From NCBI GenBank assembly GCA_028290705.1, contig JAQGJH010000072.1, positions 1 to 45,270 of the forward strand: a stretch of DNA of 45,270 nt, written 5' to 3'. The first letter of the stretch is position 1; every line of letters begins with the position of its first letter. The translations under genes were made by a program, and so were the position numbers. The notes under the pieces are model-generated. The model had not been told where the DNA came from. It searched no databases and saw nothing but the letters and a program-made list of their open reading frames with translations. Below are positions 19,278-29,673 of the stretch, piece after piece. The stretch comes from Hyphomicrobiales bacterium. Lineage in GTDB: Bacteria > Pseudomonadota > Alphaproteobacteria > Rhizobiales > Beijerinckiaceae.

Positions 19278-20204
19278 TCAGTGCGAATGCCGGCCGATGC
19301 GCTTGATTTCCCAATGCAGCTCGACGCCCGACTCCGCCAGCACGCGGCGCCGGACCTCTTCGCCCAAAGCCTCGATGTCGGCGGCGCTGGCCTGCCCGCG
19401 ATTGATCAGGAAGTTGCAGTGCATCGGCGACACCTGCGCGTCGCCCACGACCAGCCCCCGACACCCGGCCTTGTCGATCAACTGCCAGGCCTTGCCGCCC
19501 GGCGGGTTCTTGAAGGTCGAGCCGCCGGTCTTTTCGCGGATCGGCTGCGCGGCCTCGCGCGCCTCGGTGATGCGATCCATCTCGGCCAGGATCTCAGCCG
19601 TTACGCCCGGCTTCCCCTGAAAGAGAGCCTGGGTGAAGATCACGTCGAGCGGCGCGCCGCTGTGGCGATATTTGAAGCCCATGTCGGCATGGCTGAAGGT
19701 GCGGATCTCGCCATGCCGGTCGACGCCGCGCGCTTCGACCAGCACGTCGGTCGTCTCGCCGCCATGCGCGCCAGCATTCATCCGCAATGCGCCGCCGATC
19801 GATCCTGGAATGCCTCGGAAGAACGCCAATCCGGCGATGCCGGCATCCGCCGCCGCGCGCGCCACCTTCACGTCCGGCACGGCCGTTCCGGCCCGCACCC
19901 GGAATCCGTCCTCGATCGAGATCTCGCCGAACCCCTTGCCGGCGAGCTTGATCACGACGCCCTCGACGCCGCCGTCGCGCACGATCATGTTCGAGCCGAG
20001 CCCGATCGTGGTCACGGGCGTCTCATGGGGCAGATGACGCAGGAAGCTGGCGAGATCCGCTTCATCCGCTGGGGTGAACAGGATCTGGGCCACGCCCCCT
20101 GCCCGAAACCAGGTGAACGGCGCGAGCGGTTGATTGGCGAGCATCCGGCCCCGCAGGTCGGGAACGGCCGCACGCAGTCGATCTGTGATGTCCGGGAAGC
20201 TCAT
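19278..20204 (-). CDS. murB: UDP-N-acetylenolpyruvoylglucosamine reductase MurB
   Basis: Reduces UDP-GlcNAc-enolpyruvate to UDP-MurNAc using FAD and NADPH. 308 residues with the FAD-binding [13 protein letters not shown] (about 67-79), [19 protein letters not shown] (about 131-149), and the catalytic GGSTFKNP, in which S229 is the expected proton donor. The lack of an intervening Tyr loop and the GSTFKNP form point to the type II MurB. The ATG at 20204 overlaps the murC stop in an ATGA junction. The frame continues upstream through murC but that extension is a shadow. Confidence 0.96.
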   Translation of the reverse strand: MSFPDITDRLRAAVPDLRGRMLANQPLAPFTWFRAGGVAQILFTPADEADLASFLRHLPHETPVTTIGLGSNMIVRDGGVEGVVIKLAGKGFGEISIEDGFRVRAGTAVPDVKVARAAADAGIAGLAFFRGIPGSIGGALRMNAGAHGGETTDVLVEARGVDRHGEIRTFSHADMGFKYRHSGAPLDVIFTQALFQGKPGVTAEILAEMDRITEAREAAQPIREKTGGSTFKNPPGGKAWQLIDKAGCRGLVVGDAQVSPMHCNFLINRGQASAADIEALGEEVRRRVLAESGVELHWEIKRIGRHSH

Positions 20205-21616
20205 GAGGGCGTCCTGTCGCCGGCTGCCAATTGCTCCGGCAGGGCATAGGCCCATTGCGTGATGTTGCCCGCCCCCAGGAAGACGATGTAGTCGCCCGGC
20301 TTGGCGATCTCCCGAACCATCTGGGGCAGCGCGTCCGGCGTGCTCAACCCGAGCGCCCGGCGATGGCCGTGCGCCTTGATGGCGGCGACGAGATGATCGC
20401 GATCCACCCCCTCGATGGGTTTTTCGCCGGCCGGATAGACATCCGCCACGATGACCGCGTCGGCATCGTTGAAGCAGCGCGAAAAGGATTCGAACAGGGT
20501 CTGCAGCCGCGAATAGCGGTGCGGCTGCACGATGGCGATGACCTGCCCCTTGGTGGACGCGCGCGCCGCGCGCAGCACGGCTTCGACCTCGACCGGGTGA
20601 TGCGCGTAATCGTCGAACACGATGGCGCCGTTCCATTCGCCGGTGCGCGTGAAACGCCGCTTCACGCCGCCGAACTGCGACAGCGCCGAGCGGATCGCCT
20701 CTATGCTCATGCCCAGCTCATACGCCACCGCGATCGCCGCTGTTGCGTTGAGGGCGTTGTGGTGGCCGGGCATCGGCAGCGTCATGTCCTCGAGATAGGT
20801 CGCCGACGAGGTTTTGCGGTCGCGAATCAGCACGTTGAACTTCGACACGCCGCCGGCCAGCTCGACGTCGAGCAGGCGCACATCAGCCTGCGGATTCTCC
20901 CCATAGGTGATGACCCGCCGGTCCTCGATCTTGCCGACCAGTTCCTGCACGGTCGGATGATCGAGGCACATGACCGCGAAGCCGTAGAAGGGCAGGTTTT
21001 CGATCAGCGTGCGGAACGCATCCTTGATCGCCTCGAAGGTCTTGAAGTGATCGAGATGTTCGGGATCGATGTTGGTCACGACCGCGACGTCGGCCGGCAG
21101 TTTCAGGAACGTGCCGTCGCTTTCGTCGGCTTCCACCACCATCCACTCGCCCGCGCCCAGCCGCGCATTGGTGCCATAGGCGTTGATGATGCCGCCATTG
21201 ACGACCGTCGGGTCGAGCCCACCGGCCTCGAGCAGCGTCGCCACCATGGACGTCGTGGTCGTCTTGCCATGCGTGCCCGCCACCGCCACGCATTGGCGCA
21301 GGCGCATGAGTTCGGCGAGCATTTCGGCGCGGCGCACGACCGGGATGCGGCGCTCGCGCGCGCTCGCCAGCTCGGGGTTGTCGCGCTGGATCGCCGTCGA
21401 CACCACCACGACGGCGGCCTGACCGAGATGCGCCGCATCGTGCCCGATGAAGATCTGCGCACCCTTGTCGCGCAGCCTTTTGACGTTTGGATTCTCGCTC
21501 GCGTCCGAGCCCTGCACCTTGTAGCCGAGATTCATCAGCACTTCGGCGATGCCCGACATGCCGATGCCGCCGATGCCGACGAAATGGATCGAGCCGAGCT
21601 CGCGCGGCAGTTTCAT
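20201..21616 (-). CDS. murC: UDP-N-acetylmuramate-L-alanine ligase MurC
   Basis: Adds L-alanine to UDP-MurNAc with ATP, the first step of stem-peptide synthesis. 471 residues with the N-terminal Rossmann motif [17 protein letters not shown], the Mur-ligase P-loop GTHGKTT (114-120), the central [10 protein letters not shown] segment and the C-terminal [13 protein letters not shown] typical of MurC. The ATG at 21616 directly follows the murG stop (TGAATG) and the stop overlaps the murB start, so it is probably translationally coupled on both sides. This is one of three Mur ligases in the cluster; the fourth, MurD, is absent. Confidence 0.97.
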   Translation of the reverse strand: MKLPRELGSIHFVGIGGIGMSGIAEVLMNLGYKVQGSDASENPNVKRLRDKGAQIFIGHDAAHLGQAAVVVVSTAIQRDNPELASARERRIPVVRRAEMLAELMRLRQCVAVAGTHGKTTTTSMVATLLEAGGLDPTVVNGGIINAYGTNARLGAGEWMVVEADESDGTFLKLPADVAVVTNIDPEHLDHFKTFEAIKDAFRTLIENLPFYGFAVMCLDHPTVQELVGKIEDRRVITYGENPQADVRLLDVELAGGVSKFNVLIRDRKTSSATYLEDMTLPMPGHHNALNATAAIAVAYELGMSIEAIRSALSQFGGVKRRFTRTGEWNGAIVFDDYAHHPVEVEAVLRAARASTKGQVIAIVQPHRYSRLQTLFESFSRCFNDADAVIVADVYPAGEKPIEGVDRDHLVAAIKAHGHRRALGLSTPDALPQMVREIAKPGDYIVFLGAGNITQWAYALPEQLAAGDRTPS

Positions 21617-22729
21617 TCAGCTCACTCCAGGACCAGCACCGGAACCCGCGACCCGGACGACGAGATCGGCGAGGCGTTCGGCGGCATTGCCGATGCCGGC
21701 GCTCTTGGCGGCTTCCGCCCGGCGCGTCAACCCCTCGGGGTCGAAAGCCGCCCGGCCGAGGGCCGCCGCGAGCCACGCCGGGGTGAACTCGGACTGCGGC
21801 ACGACCTCGACCGCGCCGGACGACTTGAGCTGCGCCGCATTGGCCGCCTGGTCCTGATCCAGCGCGAACGGAAACGGCACCAGAATCGCGGGTCGGCCGA
21901 TGACCGCCAGTTCGGACACGGTGGATGCGCCCGAACGGGCGATGACCAGATGCGCCGCCGCCATCCGGCCCGGCAGGTCCTTGAAGAAGGGCGCGCCTTC
22001 GGCGTTCAGCCCGAGCGCCGCATAGGCCGCACGCACCCGCGCCTCGTCCTCGCCGCGCGCCTGCTGGACGATGACGAGCCGCCGTTGCACGTCCGCCGGC
22101 AGCAGCGCGATCGCGGCCGGCACGACATCCGACATGACGCGCGCCCCCTGCGAACCGCCCGTCACGAGTAGACGAAGGCGGTCGTCGGCAAAATCAGGGT
22201 ATGGCGTGGCGGCCGCCGCGATGACGCTCGGCCGCACCGGATTGCCGGTATGTTTCGCCTTCGCGACCAGTGAGCCGCCCGCGCCCGACAGCGTGGCGAA
22301 GCCCGTGCCGATCGCCGTGACGCCCTGCGCCAGGAAGCGGTTGGCCCGGCCGATCACCGCATTCTGCTCGTGCAGGATGCTGGGAATGCGCAAGAGCCGC
22401 GCCGCCAGCAGCGGCGGCACGGTCGGGTAGCCGCCGAACCCGACGACGCAGGCCGGTCTGACGCGACGCAACAGCGCCAAAGCCTGCAGCGTGCCGCGCC
22501 CGAGCATCAGGGCGGCGCGTGCTTTCGACACGAGCGAGCCGCCCGTCGGCGTCGCAGCCGAAATCGTGTGCACGGCGGCTGCCGGAAACTGCGCACCATA
22601 GGTTAGCGCCCGGTCGTCGGTGACGAGTTCGACGCGCAGGCCGCGACGCGCCAGTTCGACCGCGAGCGATTCCGCCGGAAACAGATGACCGCCGGTTCCA
22701 CCCGCCGCGAGAAGGATCGGACCGTTCAC
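21617..22729 (-). CDS. murG: UDP-GlcNAc:lipid I N-acetylglucosaminyltransferase MurG
   Basis: Transfers GlcNAc from UDP-GlcNAc to lipid I, making lipid II at the inner face of the cytoplasmic membrane. 370 residues, GT-B fold (family GT28), with the glycine-rich loop AAGGTGGHLFPA near residues 8-18, VVGFGGYPTVPP, the second Gly-rich VTGGSQGARVMSD, and the donor-site VIARSGASTVSELAVIGRP with PFPFALDQDQ. The start is GTG at 22729, overlapping the ftsW stop by four bases (GTGA). The frame stays open into ftsW but the Gly-rich loop fixes the real start. Confidence 0.96.
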   Translation of the reverse strand: MNGPILLAAGGTGGHLFPAESLAVELARRGLRVELVTDDRALTYGAQFPAAAVHTISAATPTGGSLVSKARAALMLGRGTLQALALLRRVRPACVVGFGGYPTVPPLLAARLLRIPSILHEQNAVIGRANRFLAQGVTAIGTGFATLSGAGGSLVAKAKHTGNPVRPSVIAAAATPYPDFADDRLRLLVTGGSQGARVMSDVVPAAIALLPADVQRRLVIVQQARGEDEARVRAAYAALGLNAEGAPFFKDLPGRMAAAHLVIARSGASTVSELAVIGRPAILVPFPFALDQDQAANAAQLKSSGAVEVVPQSEFTPAWLAAALGRAAFDPEGLTRRAEAAKSAGIGNAAERLADLVVRVAGSGAGPGVS

Positions 22730-23862
22730 GTCTGACTCACCGGCCGGGCGATTTCGGCGCGCGGCCGCCGCCGCGTGACGGCGATCAGAAAGCCCATTCC
22801 CATGGCGAGCGAAATCAGCGACGAACCGCCGTAGGAGATGAACGGAAGCGTCATGCCCTTGGCGGGCATCAGATGCAGATTGACCGCCATGTTGATGGCG
22901 CTCTGCACGCCGAACAGCATCACCAGGCCGGCGGCAGCGAACCGGCAGAACGGGTCCTCGTTGCGCGAGGAGACGAACAGGCCGCGCAGCACGATCATGG
23001 CGAAGATCGACACGATGACCATGCAGAACAGCACGCCGAACTCTTCGCCCGTGACGGCGAAAATGAAATCCGTGTGGCTGTCGGGCAGGATGCGCTTCAT
23101 CGTTCCCTCGCCCGGCCCCTTGCCGAACCAGCCGCCCGAAATGAAGCTCTCCATCGCGGTGTCGACCTGGAACGTGTCGCCCGGCGTCGTGCCGCCATTG
23201 CCCGGATCCAGAAACTTCTCGATGCGCAGCCGCACGTGCGGGATGAAGCGATAGGCGAAGAACACCCCCGTAACGCCGACCCCGCCGATGCCCGCGACCC
23301 AGATCCAGTGCAGGCCGGCCATGAAGAACAGCGACGCCCAGACGATCGAGATCAGCACCGTCTGGCCGATGTCCGGCTGCAGGATGAGCGGGATGATCGT
23401 GACGGGCAGCAGCAGCATGGCCAGCAAGGTGCCGGGCACGTCGCGCCGGCGCGCACCTTCCGAAAACGCCCAGGCGGCGAGAATGACGAAAGCCGGCTTG
23501 ACGAATTCGGACGGCTGGATGCCAAAAATCCAGCGACGAGCGCCCTTCACTTCGACGCCATGCAGCAGCGCCCCGACCACCAGGCCCATGCCGACCACGA
23601 ACATGGCGAGCGCAACGCGACGCACCCAGCGCGGTGGCAGGAAGGAAAAGCCGATCAGCACGCTCGCGGCGAACGACAGGTAGATCACCTGCCGGTTGAC
23701 GAAATGGAACGTCGACAGCCCGAGACGTTCTGCGACCGGCGGCGATCCCGCCATGGTCAGCACGATGCCGAACACCATCAGGGCCGCGAGACCGCTCAGC
23801 AGCCAGCGGTCGACCGTCCACCACCAATCCGCGAAAGCACTTCGTTCGGCGCGAGAAACCAT
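22726..23862 (-). CDS. ftsW: Septal peptidoglycan polymerase FtsW (SEDS family)
   Basis: A polytopic SEDS glycosyltransferase that polymerises lipid II at the septum together with FtsI. 378 residues with about ten membrane segments. The family features are visible: GARRWIFGIQPSEFVKPAF, LILQPDIGQT, the catalytic-loop region FFAYRFIPHVRLRIEKFLDP, HTDFIFAVTGEEFG, and the C-terminal PFISYGGSSLI. The ATG at 23862 follows AGAGGA with short spacing. Only 28 bases separate it from the mraY stop, where murD stands in most related clusters. Confidence 0.96.
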   Translation of the reverse strand: MVSRAERSAFADWWWTVDRWLLSGLAALMVFGIVLTMAGSPPVAERLGLSTFHFVNRQVIYLSFAASVLIGFSFLPPRWVRRVALAMFVVGMGLVVGALLHGVEVKGARRWIFGIQPSEFVKPAFVILAAWAFSEGARRRDVPGTLLAMLLLPVTIIPLILQPDIGQTVLISIVWASLFFMAGLHWIWVAGIGGVGVTGVFFAYRFIPHVRLRIEKFLDPGNGGTTPGDTFQVDTAMESFISGGWFGKGPGEGTMKRILPDSHTDFIFAVTGEEFGVLFCMVIVSIFAMIVLRGLFVSSRNEDPFCRFAAAGLVMLFGVQSAINMAVNLHLMPAKGMTLPFISYGGSSLISLAMGMGFLIAVTRRRPRAEIARPVSQT

Positions 23863-23890
23863 GGCCTCGTCCTCTTCAGGCGTTCTGCGC

Positions 23891-24973
23891 TCAGCGCAGT
23901 TTCAGGGTCGACAATCCGATCAGCGCCAGCACGAAGGCGATGATCCAGAAACGGACCACGATCTGCGGCTCGGACCAGCCGAGTTGTTCGAAATGATGAT
24001 GGATCGGCGCCATGCGGAAGACGCGCTTGCCGGTCAGCTTGAAGGAGACGACCTGCACGATCACCGACAGCGCCTCGACCACGAAGAGACCGCCCACGAT
24101 GATCAGCACGATCTCGTGCTTCACCGCCACCGCAATGGTGCCGATGAGCCCGCCCAGCGCCAGCGATCCCGTATCGCCCATGAAGATCTGGGCGGGCGGC
24201 GCGTTGAACCAGAGGAAGCCGAGCCCTGCGCCGATGAAAGCGCCGCACAGCACCGCGAGTTCGCCGGTGCCGGGCACGAAATTGATGCCGAGATAGGTCG
24301 CGAAAATGGCATTTCCGGCCGCCCAGGCGATGATCGCGAACGTGCCGGTGGCGATCATCGTCGGAACGATCGCCAGCCCGTCGAGACCGTCGGTCAGATT
24401 GACCGCATTGCCCGAGGCCACGATGACGAAAGGCGCGAAGACCAGGAAGAAGAGCCCGAGATCGGCCACGTAGCCGTTGACGAGCGGGATGGAGAGACCG
24501 GTCGTCGTCGGCGTCCCGAAGCGCATCATGATCGCGCAGGCGATGACCGCGATGAAAGCCTCGCAGGTCAGGCGCGCCTTGCCGGAAAAGCCTTTGTGCG
24601 TCTGCTTCATGACTTTCAGGTAATCGTCATAGAAGCCGATCAGTCCGAAGCCCGCGGTGACGAGCAGCACGACCCAGACGAAATGATTGCGCAGATTCGC
24701 CCAGAGCAGCGTCGATACGATCAGCCCGGACAGGATCATCAGGCCGCCCATGGTGGGCGTGCCCTTCTTGGTGAGCAGATGCGATTGCGGTCCGTCGAGC
24801 CGGATCGGCTGGCCCTTGCCCTGCTTCAGCCGCAGAGCCGAAATGATGCGCGGCCCAAGGAAGAACACAAAGAGAAGCGCCGTCGCGGCAGCCCCGCCGG
24901 TCCGCACGGTGATGTAGCGGAATACGTTCAGGGGACTGAACAAATACGCGAAATCCGCGAGCCAGGCGAGCAT
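23891..24973 (-). CDS. mraY: Phospho-N-acetylmuramoyl-pentapeptide-transferase MraY
   Basis: Transfers phospho-MurNAc-pentapeptide to undecaprenyl phosphate, forming lipid I in the inner membrane. 360 residues with ten membrane segments. Diagnostic motifs: GTPTMGGL, the aspartate pair FYDDYLK (about 114-120), [14 protein letters not shown], the catalytic [12 protein letters not shown], and [14 protein letters not shown]. The ATG at 24973 ([20 protein letters not shown]) is the family start; the frame runs on to 25126 inside murF and that part is ignored. It starts 10 bases after murF. Confidence 0.97.
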   Translation of the reverse strand: MLAWLADFAYLFSPLNVFRYITVRTGGAAATALLFVFFLGPRIISALRLKQGKGQPIRLDGPQSHLLTKKGTPTMGGLMILSGLIVSTLLWANLRNHFVWVVLLVTAGFGLIGFYDDYLKVMKQTHKGFSGKARLTCEAFIAVIACAIMMRFGTPTTTGLSIPLVNGYVADLGLFFLVFAPFVIVASGNAVNLTDGLDGLAIVPTMIATGTFAIIAWAAGNAIFATYLGINFVPGTGELAVLCGAFIGAGLGFLWFNAPPAQIFMGDTGSLALGGLIGTIAVAVKHEIVLIIVGGLFVVEALSVIVQVVSFKLTGKRVFRMAPIHHHFEQLGWSEPQIVVRFWIIAFVLALIGLSTLKLR

Positions 24974-24983
24974 GTGGGTTCCT

Positions 24984-26417
24984 TCAGGAAACGAGTTCGT
25001 CGGGCTGGGTCGCAAAGCGCTGCTTGAGCGCGGCCACGATGGGCCCCATGCGACTGCCATTGGAGCCTTTGACCATGACCACGTCGCCCGCCGCAACCGA
25101 AGCCAGAAGCGTCTCCGCGATTTCATCCGACGTGCGACCGTAGACGCCCTTCTTGTCTTCGGGCAGCGCCTGATGGAGATGCCGCATCAGCGGCCCGGCC
25201 GCATGCACGACGTCGATGGGCAGTTGCGCGATGAAGGGCGCGAGTTCGGCATGCAGTTCGGCGGCCTGCGGACCGAGCTCGAGCATGTCTCCCAGAATGG
25301 CGATACGCTGGCCGAACATGCTCTCCTTGGGGGCGTCCGCCAGAAGCGTCAGGGCGGCCCGCATGGAAACGGGGTTGGCGTTGTAGCTCTCGTCGATCAG
25401 CGTCGCCTCGCCGCCGCGCATCCGCAACATGATGCGCTCGCCGCGTCCCTTGGGCGCCGTGAAGTCCGCCATGGCGCGGGCCGCCTCCGCGAGATCGGCT
25501 CCGACCGCGCGCGCCGCCAGCAGCACGGCGACGGAATTCAGCGCGAGATGACGGCCGGGAGCCGCCACGCGATAGCGCAGGCTCGCCCCCATGATGTCGG
25601 CCGTGACAATGGAGCCGTCTTCCTGTGCGACGTACTCGATGAGATGCGCATCCGCCGCCTCGGTCTCACCGAAACTCAGGATGCCGCCACCGCGCGACTC
25701 TCCAGCCAGCGCGGCGAGCCGATCGTAATGGGGGTTGTCGCGTGGCAGGATGGCGATGCCGCCGGGCTCGAGCCCCGAAAAGATTTCGCCCTTCGCATCC
25801 GCGATCGCCTCGATGGTTCCAAGATTCTCGAGATGCACGGGCGCGACATTCGTGATCATCGCCACGTGCGGCCGCACCATGTTGACGAGCGGGCGGATTT
25901 CCTCGGCATGATTCATGCCGATCTCGAACACGCCGAACTCGGCGTCGGCCGGCATGCGGCAGAGCGTCAGCGGCACGCCCAGATGATTGTTGTAGGACGC
26001 CGCCGAGGCATGGGTGATGCCCGAGCGCGACAAGGCCACGCGGAGCGCTTCCTTGGTGCTGGTCTTGCCGACCGATCCCGTGATCGCCACGATCATGGCG
26101 GAGGAGCGCTTGCGCGACGCAACGCCGAGACGCTCCATCGCGGCAAGCACGTCCTGCACGACGAACAGCGGCCCAAAGTGCTTCAGCAGGTCGGCATGCG
26201 CCTCATCCACCACGGCAGCAGCCGCGCCCTTCTGGAAAGCAGTCTCGACATAAGCGTGACCATCGGAGTTTTCACCTCGGACGGCAAAGAACAGATCGCC
26301 GGCCTCGAGAGTCCGCGTATCGATCGACACGCCCGTCACGCCGCGCGGAACCTTCGTCACGCGCGCGTCGAGCGGCTTTATCAGATCGAGCCCGGTCCAG
26401 AGAAGACCCTCGCTCAT
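24984..26417 (-). CDS. murF: UDP-MurNAc-tripeptide-D-alanyl-D-alanine ligase MurF
   Basis: Adds the D-Ala-D-Ala dipeptide made by Ddl to the UDP-MurNAc-tripeptide, finishing the cytoplasmic precursor. 477 residues with the P-loop [13 protein letters not shown] (about 111-123), the Mur-ligase central segment [11 protein letters not shown], and the C-terminal [17 protein letters not shown] that is characteristic of MurF. The ATG at 26417 overlaps the murE stop (ATGA). The C-terminal [12 protein letters not shown] also fits MurF. Confidence 0.97.
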   Translation of the reverse strand: MSEGLLWTGLDLIKPLDARVTKVPRGVTGVSIDTRTLEAGDLFFAVRGENSDGHAYVETAFQKGAAAAVVDEAHADLLKHFGPLFVVQDVLAAMERLGVASRKRSSAMIVAITGSVGKTSTKEALRVALSRSGITHASAASYNNHLGVPLTLCRMPADAEFGVFEIGMNHAEEIRPLVNMVRPHVAMITNVAPVHLENLGTIEAIADAKGEIFSGLEPGGIAILPRDNPHYDRLAALAGESRGGGILSFGETEAADAHLIEYVAQEDGSIVTADIMGASLRYRVAAPGRHLALNSVAVLLAARAVGADLAEAARAMADFTAPKGRGERIMLRMRGGEATLIDESYNANPVSMRAALTLLADAPKESMFGQRIAILGDMLELGPQAAELHAELAPFIAQLPIDVVHAAGPLMRHLHQALPEDKKGVYGRTSDEIAETLLASVAAGDVVMVKGSNGSRMGPIVAALKQRFATQPDELVS

Positions 26418-27880
26418 GCGGCTAGCTCCTTCAATGCGGCGCGCACCGCCTCATGGTCCGAGAATGGCAGCGTGCGTCCGGCGATCGTCTGCCCGGTTTC
26501 ATGCCCCTTGCCGGCGACGACCAGCACGTCGCCGTCGCGCAGCATCGCCACCGCCTCGGCGATGGCTGCGCGCCGATCGCCGATGTCGCGCGCACCCGGC
26601 GCAGCTTCCAAAATAGCGGCGCGGATTTTTGCCGGATCTTCCGACCTCGGATTGTCGTCCGTGACGATGACCACGTCGGCCAGCCGCGCGGCAATCTCGC
26701 CCATCAGTGGACGTTTGCCCTGGTCGCGGTCTCCGCCGCAGCCGAACACGACGACGAGCCGCGATGACGCGAGTGGCCTCAGGGCTTCCAGCACCTTCTC
26801 GAGCGCGTCCGGCTTGTGCGCGTAATCGACGAAGACCGGCGCGCCATTCCGCTCGCCGACCCGCTCCAGACGTCCGGGGGCGCCTTCGAGATGTTCGAGC
26901 GCCGCAAGCACATCGTCCGGCGCGCTGCCGGTCGCGATGCAGAGCCCCGCCGCCACCAGTGCGTTCGAAACCATGAATGCACCCGCGAGAGGAACCCGCA
27001 GCGCATGCGCGCGTCCGCCGCACCGCACGACGATCCGATTGCCGTCGGCCTCGGACGCCACGGATGCGAGCGCGAGATCCGCGCCATGGGCTCCGACCGT
27101 GAAGAGCGCAAGCCCGCGCGCCCGCGCGGTCGCGATGACCCGATCGGCGACGTCGCTGTCCGCATTGATCACCGCCGGCGCACCCGGCGCGAGCAGCGTG
27201 TCGAACAGGCGCAGCTTCGCCGCCAGATAGGAGTCGAGATCGGGATGATAGTCGAGATGGTCGCGCGAAAGATTCGTGAAGGCTCCGGCCGCGAGCTTCA
27301 ATCCGTCGAGGCGGCGCTGATCGAGGCCGTGAGACGATGCTTCGAGCGCGAGATGATCGACGCCCTGCCCGGCGAGATCGTCAACGATGCGATGGAGCGT
27401 CACGGGATCGGGGGTCGTGAGCGACCCGTAGGTGGCGCCCGAGGGTCCCACCACGCCGGTCGTGCCGAGCGCCGCCGCCGGCAGGCCGAGCCGGGCCCAG
27501 ATCTGGCGCGTGAACGAGGCCACCGACGTCTTGCCGCTCGTGCCCGTCACCGCCACGATGGTGGCAGGCTGGCGCGGATGAAGCGCCGCAGCCGCATGCG
27601 CGAGAGCCGCCCGTACGTCCGTGACCTGCCAATAAGGAACATCGCCCCAGGACGTCGTCGGGGCAGTCTGGCCCACCACCGCGACCGCGCCCTGCGCAAC
27701 GGCTTGCGGCGCGAACGAAAGGCCGTCGGCGCGCGTTCCGGGAACCGCGAAGAACAGAGCTCCGGGCCTGACCTCGCGGCTGTCGGCCGTCACCTGCACG
27801 ACGTCCCGGTCAACCCCGCCCGCCGGCAGGACGTCGGGTTCGAGGCCGACACGCTGGAGAATGTCGCGCAGCCTCGTCAA
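26414..27880 (-). CDS. murE: UDP-MurNAc-tripeptide synthetase MurE (meso-DAP type)
   Basis: Adds the third stem-peptide residue to UDP-MurNAc-L-Ala-D-Glu. 488 residues with SREVRPGALFFAVPG, the P-loop TGTSGKTS (112-119), and ASSHGLDQRRL. It also carries DNPRSEDP (from 409), the motif that selects meso-diaminopimelate over lysine, so the wall is predicted to be DAP-type. The start codon is TTG at 27880, in a TTGA overlap with the ftsI stop. No ATG occurs nearby in frame, and GGGAG lies about 9 bases upstream. Its direct link with ftsI suggests coupled translation. Confidence 0.96.
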   Translation of the reverse strand: MTRLRDILQRVGLEPDVLPAGGVDRDVVQVTADSREVRPGALFFAVPGTRADGLSFAPQAVAQGAVAVVGQTAPTTSWGDVPYWQVTDVRAALAHAAAALHPRQPATIVAVTGTSGKTSVASFTRQIWARLGLPAAALGTTGVVGPSGATYGSLTTPDPVTLHRIVDDLAGQGVDHLALEASSHGLDQRRLDGLKLAAGAFTNLSRDHLDYHPDLDSYLAAKLRLFDTLLAPGAPAVINADSDVADRVIATARARGLALFTVGAHGADLALASVASEADGNRIVVRCGGRAHALRVPLAGAFMVSNALVAAGLCIATGSAPDDVLAALEHLEGAPGRLERVGERNGAPVFVDYAHKPDALEKVLEALRPLASSRLVVVFGCGGDRDQGKRPLMGEIAARLADVVIVTDDNPRSEDPAKIRAAILEAAPGARDIGDRRAAIAEAVAMLRDGDVLVVAGKGHETGQTIAGRTLPFSDHEAVRAALKELAA

Positions 27881-29673
27881 TGCGAGAGGCTCCCGGTCGC
27901 ATTCATGCCGAAGCCCAACCGCGCCAGCAGCGGGAAGGGCTTTGTCGGCAGATCGAGCCGCGGCGGCACGCCGAGCAACGGTCCGGTGCGCTCGATGATC
28001 TTGCCCGTGACCGGGCCGGCATTCCAGCCGGCGGTGCGGAATCCGTGTGTCTCCGCAATGCCCTGCGGCTCGTCGAACACCGTCAGATACAGGTATTTCG
28101 GCGCATCCGAAGGGCTGACGGCCGTGAAGGTCGTGAAGACGCGATCGTTGGCATAGCGGCCGTTGACGACCTTGTTGGCCGTCCCGGTCTTGCCACCGGC
28201 ATAATAGCCCTTGATGTCGATCGACTTGGCCGACCCCACCTCGGCATTGAGGCGCATCAGATATCGCATGGCTTCGCTGGTCTCGGCCCGGACCACCCGG
28301 GGCGCGTCCTTCTTGGCATCCTCTTCGCTGCGTTTCAAGAAACTGGGCTTCACCAGAAGACCCCCGTTCGTGATCGCCGCGACCGCCATCATGGCCTGCA
28401 ATGGGGCGACAGCGAGACCATGGCCGAACGCGATGGTCATCGTGTTGAGTTCGCCCCAGTTCTTCGGGATGATCGGCTCGGCGCTTTCGGGCAACTCCGT
28501 CTTCATCCGGTCGAGCTGGCCGAGCTTCCGCAGGAACGCCTTGTGGGCGTCGACACCCATCATGAGGGCGATGCGCGCGGTGCCGACGTTCGACGAATAG
28601 GTGAACACTTCCGGCACGGACAATGCGCGATTCTGGGCGTGGTAATCGTTGATCTTGAAGCGGCCGTACCGAAGCGCGCCACGCGCGTCGATGCTGGTGC
28701 GCAGCCCGATGCGGTTCGCGTCCAGCCCCATGGCCAGCGTCAGCGCCTTGAAGGTCGAGCCCATCTCGAACACGCCGACCGACATGCGGTTGATGCGATT
28801 GAGCTCGAGCGCATCGACGGGATTGTTGGGATCGTAATCCGGCAGCGACGCGAGCGCGATGATCTCGCCCGTGTTGACGTCCATGATGGCGGCGGCCCCC
28901 GCCTTCGCCTTGTAGCGCTCGATCCCCTTCTGCACTTCGTCGCGCAGGGCATGCGTGACCTTCAGGTCGAGCGACAGGCGGATGGGCTTGAGATCGGTCG
29001 ACGTGGTGGCGAAGCCGGCGCGATTGAGTTCGCCCAGGCCCTGGTTGTCGATGTATTTTTCGATTCCAGCGATCCCGACGTTGTCGACGTTGGTGAAGCC
29101 GAGCACGTGCGCGCCGATCGGCCCGTTGGGATAAACGCGCTTGTTTTCGGGCAGGAAACCGACGCCCGGCAGACCGAGCCGGAACACTTCCTTGCGCTCG
29201 TTCGGGCTGACGGCGCGCTTCACCCAGACGAAGCCCTTGCGCGAACCGAGCCGTTCGCGCAGTTCGCGCGCGTCGAGGCCCGGAAGCACCGCGGTCAACA
29301 ATTCCACGGCCTCGTCCTTGTCGATGATGCGGCGCGGTTCGGCGAAGATCGACATGGTCTTGACGTCCACGGCGAGCACTTCGCCGTTGCGGTCCAGAAT
29401 GTCGGGACGCGATGCCGACACCGCCTCGGACGCGGCGCGACGCAGGCTGTTGGAATCAGGCTTCATGCCGAAATAGACGAGGCGGCCGCCGATCACCCCA
29501 TAGAGCAGGACGAAGCCGCAGGCGACGATGCGGATCCGCCGCGTGCTCTTGTCGATGCGCGTGCGCGTCAGGTCGCGCCAGGCGCGCACGAACCTGTTAA
29601 CGCGCGGCGCGGCCTGCGGCTCCTCGATATGATGCACGTAAGGGCCCTCGGGCGGCTCTTGGATCGGGCTCAT
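27877..29673 (-). CDS. ftsI: Septal transpeptidase FtsI (PBP3)
   Basis: A class B penicillin-binding protein that cross-links septal peptidoglycan with FtsW. 598 residues: a cytoplasmic N-terminus, one membrane segment (about 47-67), the dimerisation domain (RPDILDRNGEVLAVDV), and the transpeptidase domain. All three active-site motifs are present: S306-T-F-K309 (catalytic serine in GSTFK), S360-S-N362, and K495-T-G497. The ATG at 29673 overlaps the ftsL stop (ATGA). The frame remains open to 29907 through ftsL, but that part is a shadow. The stop overlaps the murE start. Confidence 0.96.
   Translation of the reverse strand: MSPIQEPPEGPYVHHIEEPQAAPRVNRFVRAWRDLTRTRIDKSTRRIRIVACGFVLLYGVIGGRLVYFGMKPDSNSLRRAASEAVSASRPDILDRNGEVLAVDVKTMSIFAEPRRIIDKDEAVELLTAVLPGLDARELRERLGSRKGFVWVKRAVSPNERKEVFRLGLPGVGFLPENKRVYPNGPIGAHVLGFTNVDNVGIAGIEKYIDNQGLGELNRAGFATTSTDLKPIRLSLDLKVTHALRDEVQKGIERYKAKAGAAAIMDVNTGEIIALASLPDYDPNNPVDALELNRINRMSVGVFEMGSTFKALTLAMGLDANRIGLRTSIDARGALRYGRFKINDYHAQNRALSVPEVFTYSSNVGTARIALMMGVDAHKAFLRKLGQLDRMKTELPESAEPIIPKNWGELNTMTIAFGHGLAVAPLQAMMAVAAITNGGLLVKPSFLKRSEEDAKKDAPRVVRAETSEAMRYLMRLNAEVGSAKSIDIKGYYAGGKTGTANKVVNGRYANDRVFTTFTAVSPSDAPKYLYLTVFDEPQGIAETHGFRTAGWNAGPVTGKIIERTGPLLGVPPRLDLPTKPFPLLARLGFGMNATGSLSH

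Noticed and set aside
20231-22171. Long plus-strand frame opposite murC and murG, and similar frames opposite ftsI (27880-29901), murF-murE (24972-26825) and uvrD (7415-9277)
   Set aside because: All are antisense shadows with His/Arg/Asp-rich composition, and the opposite strand has complete, motif-bearing enzymes.
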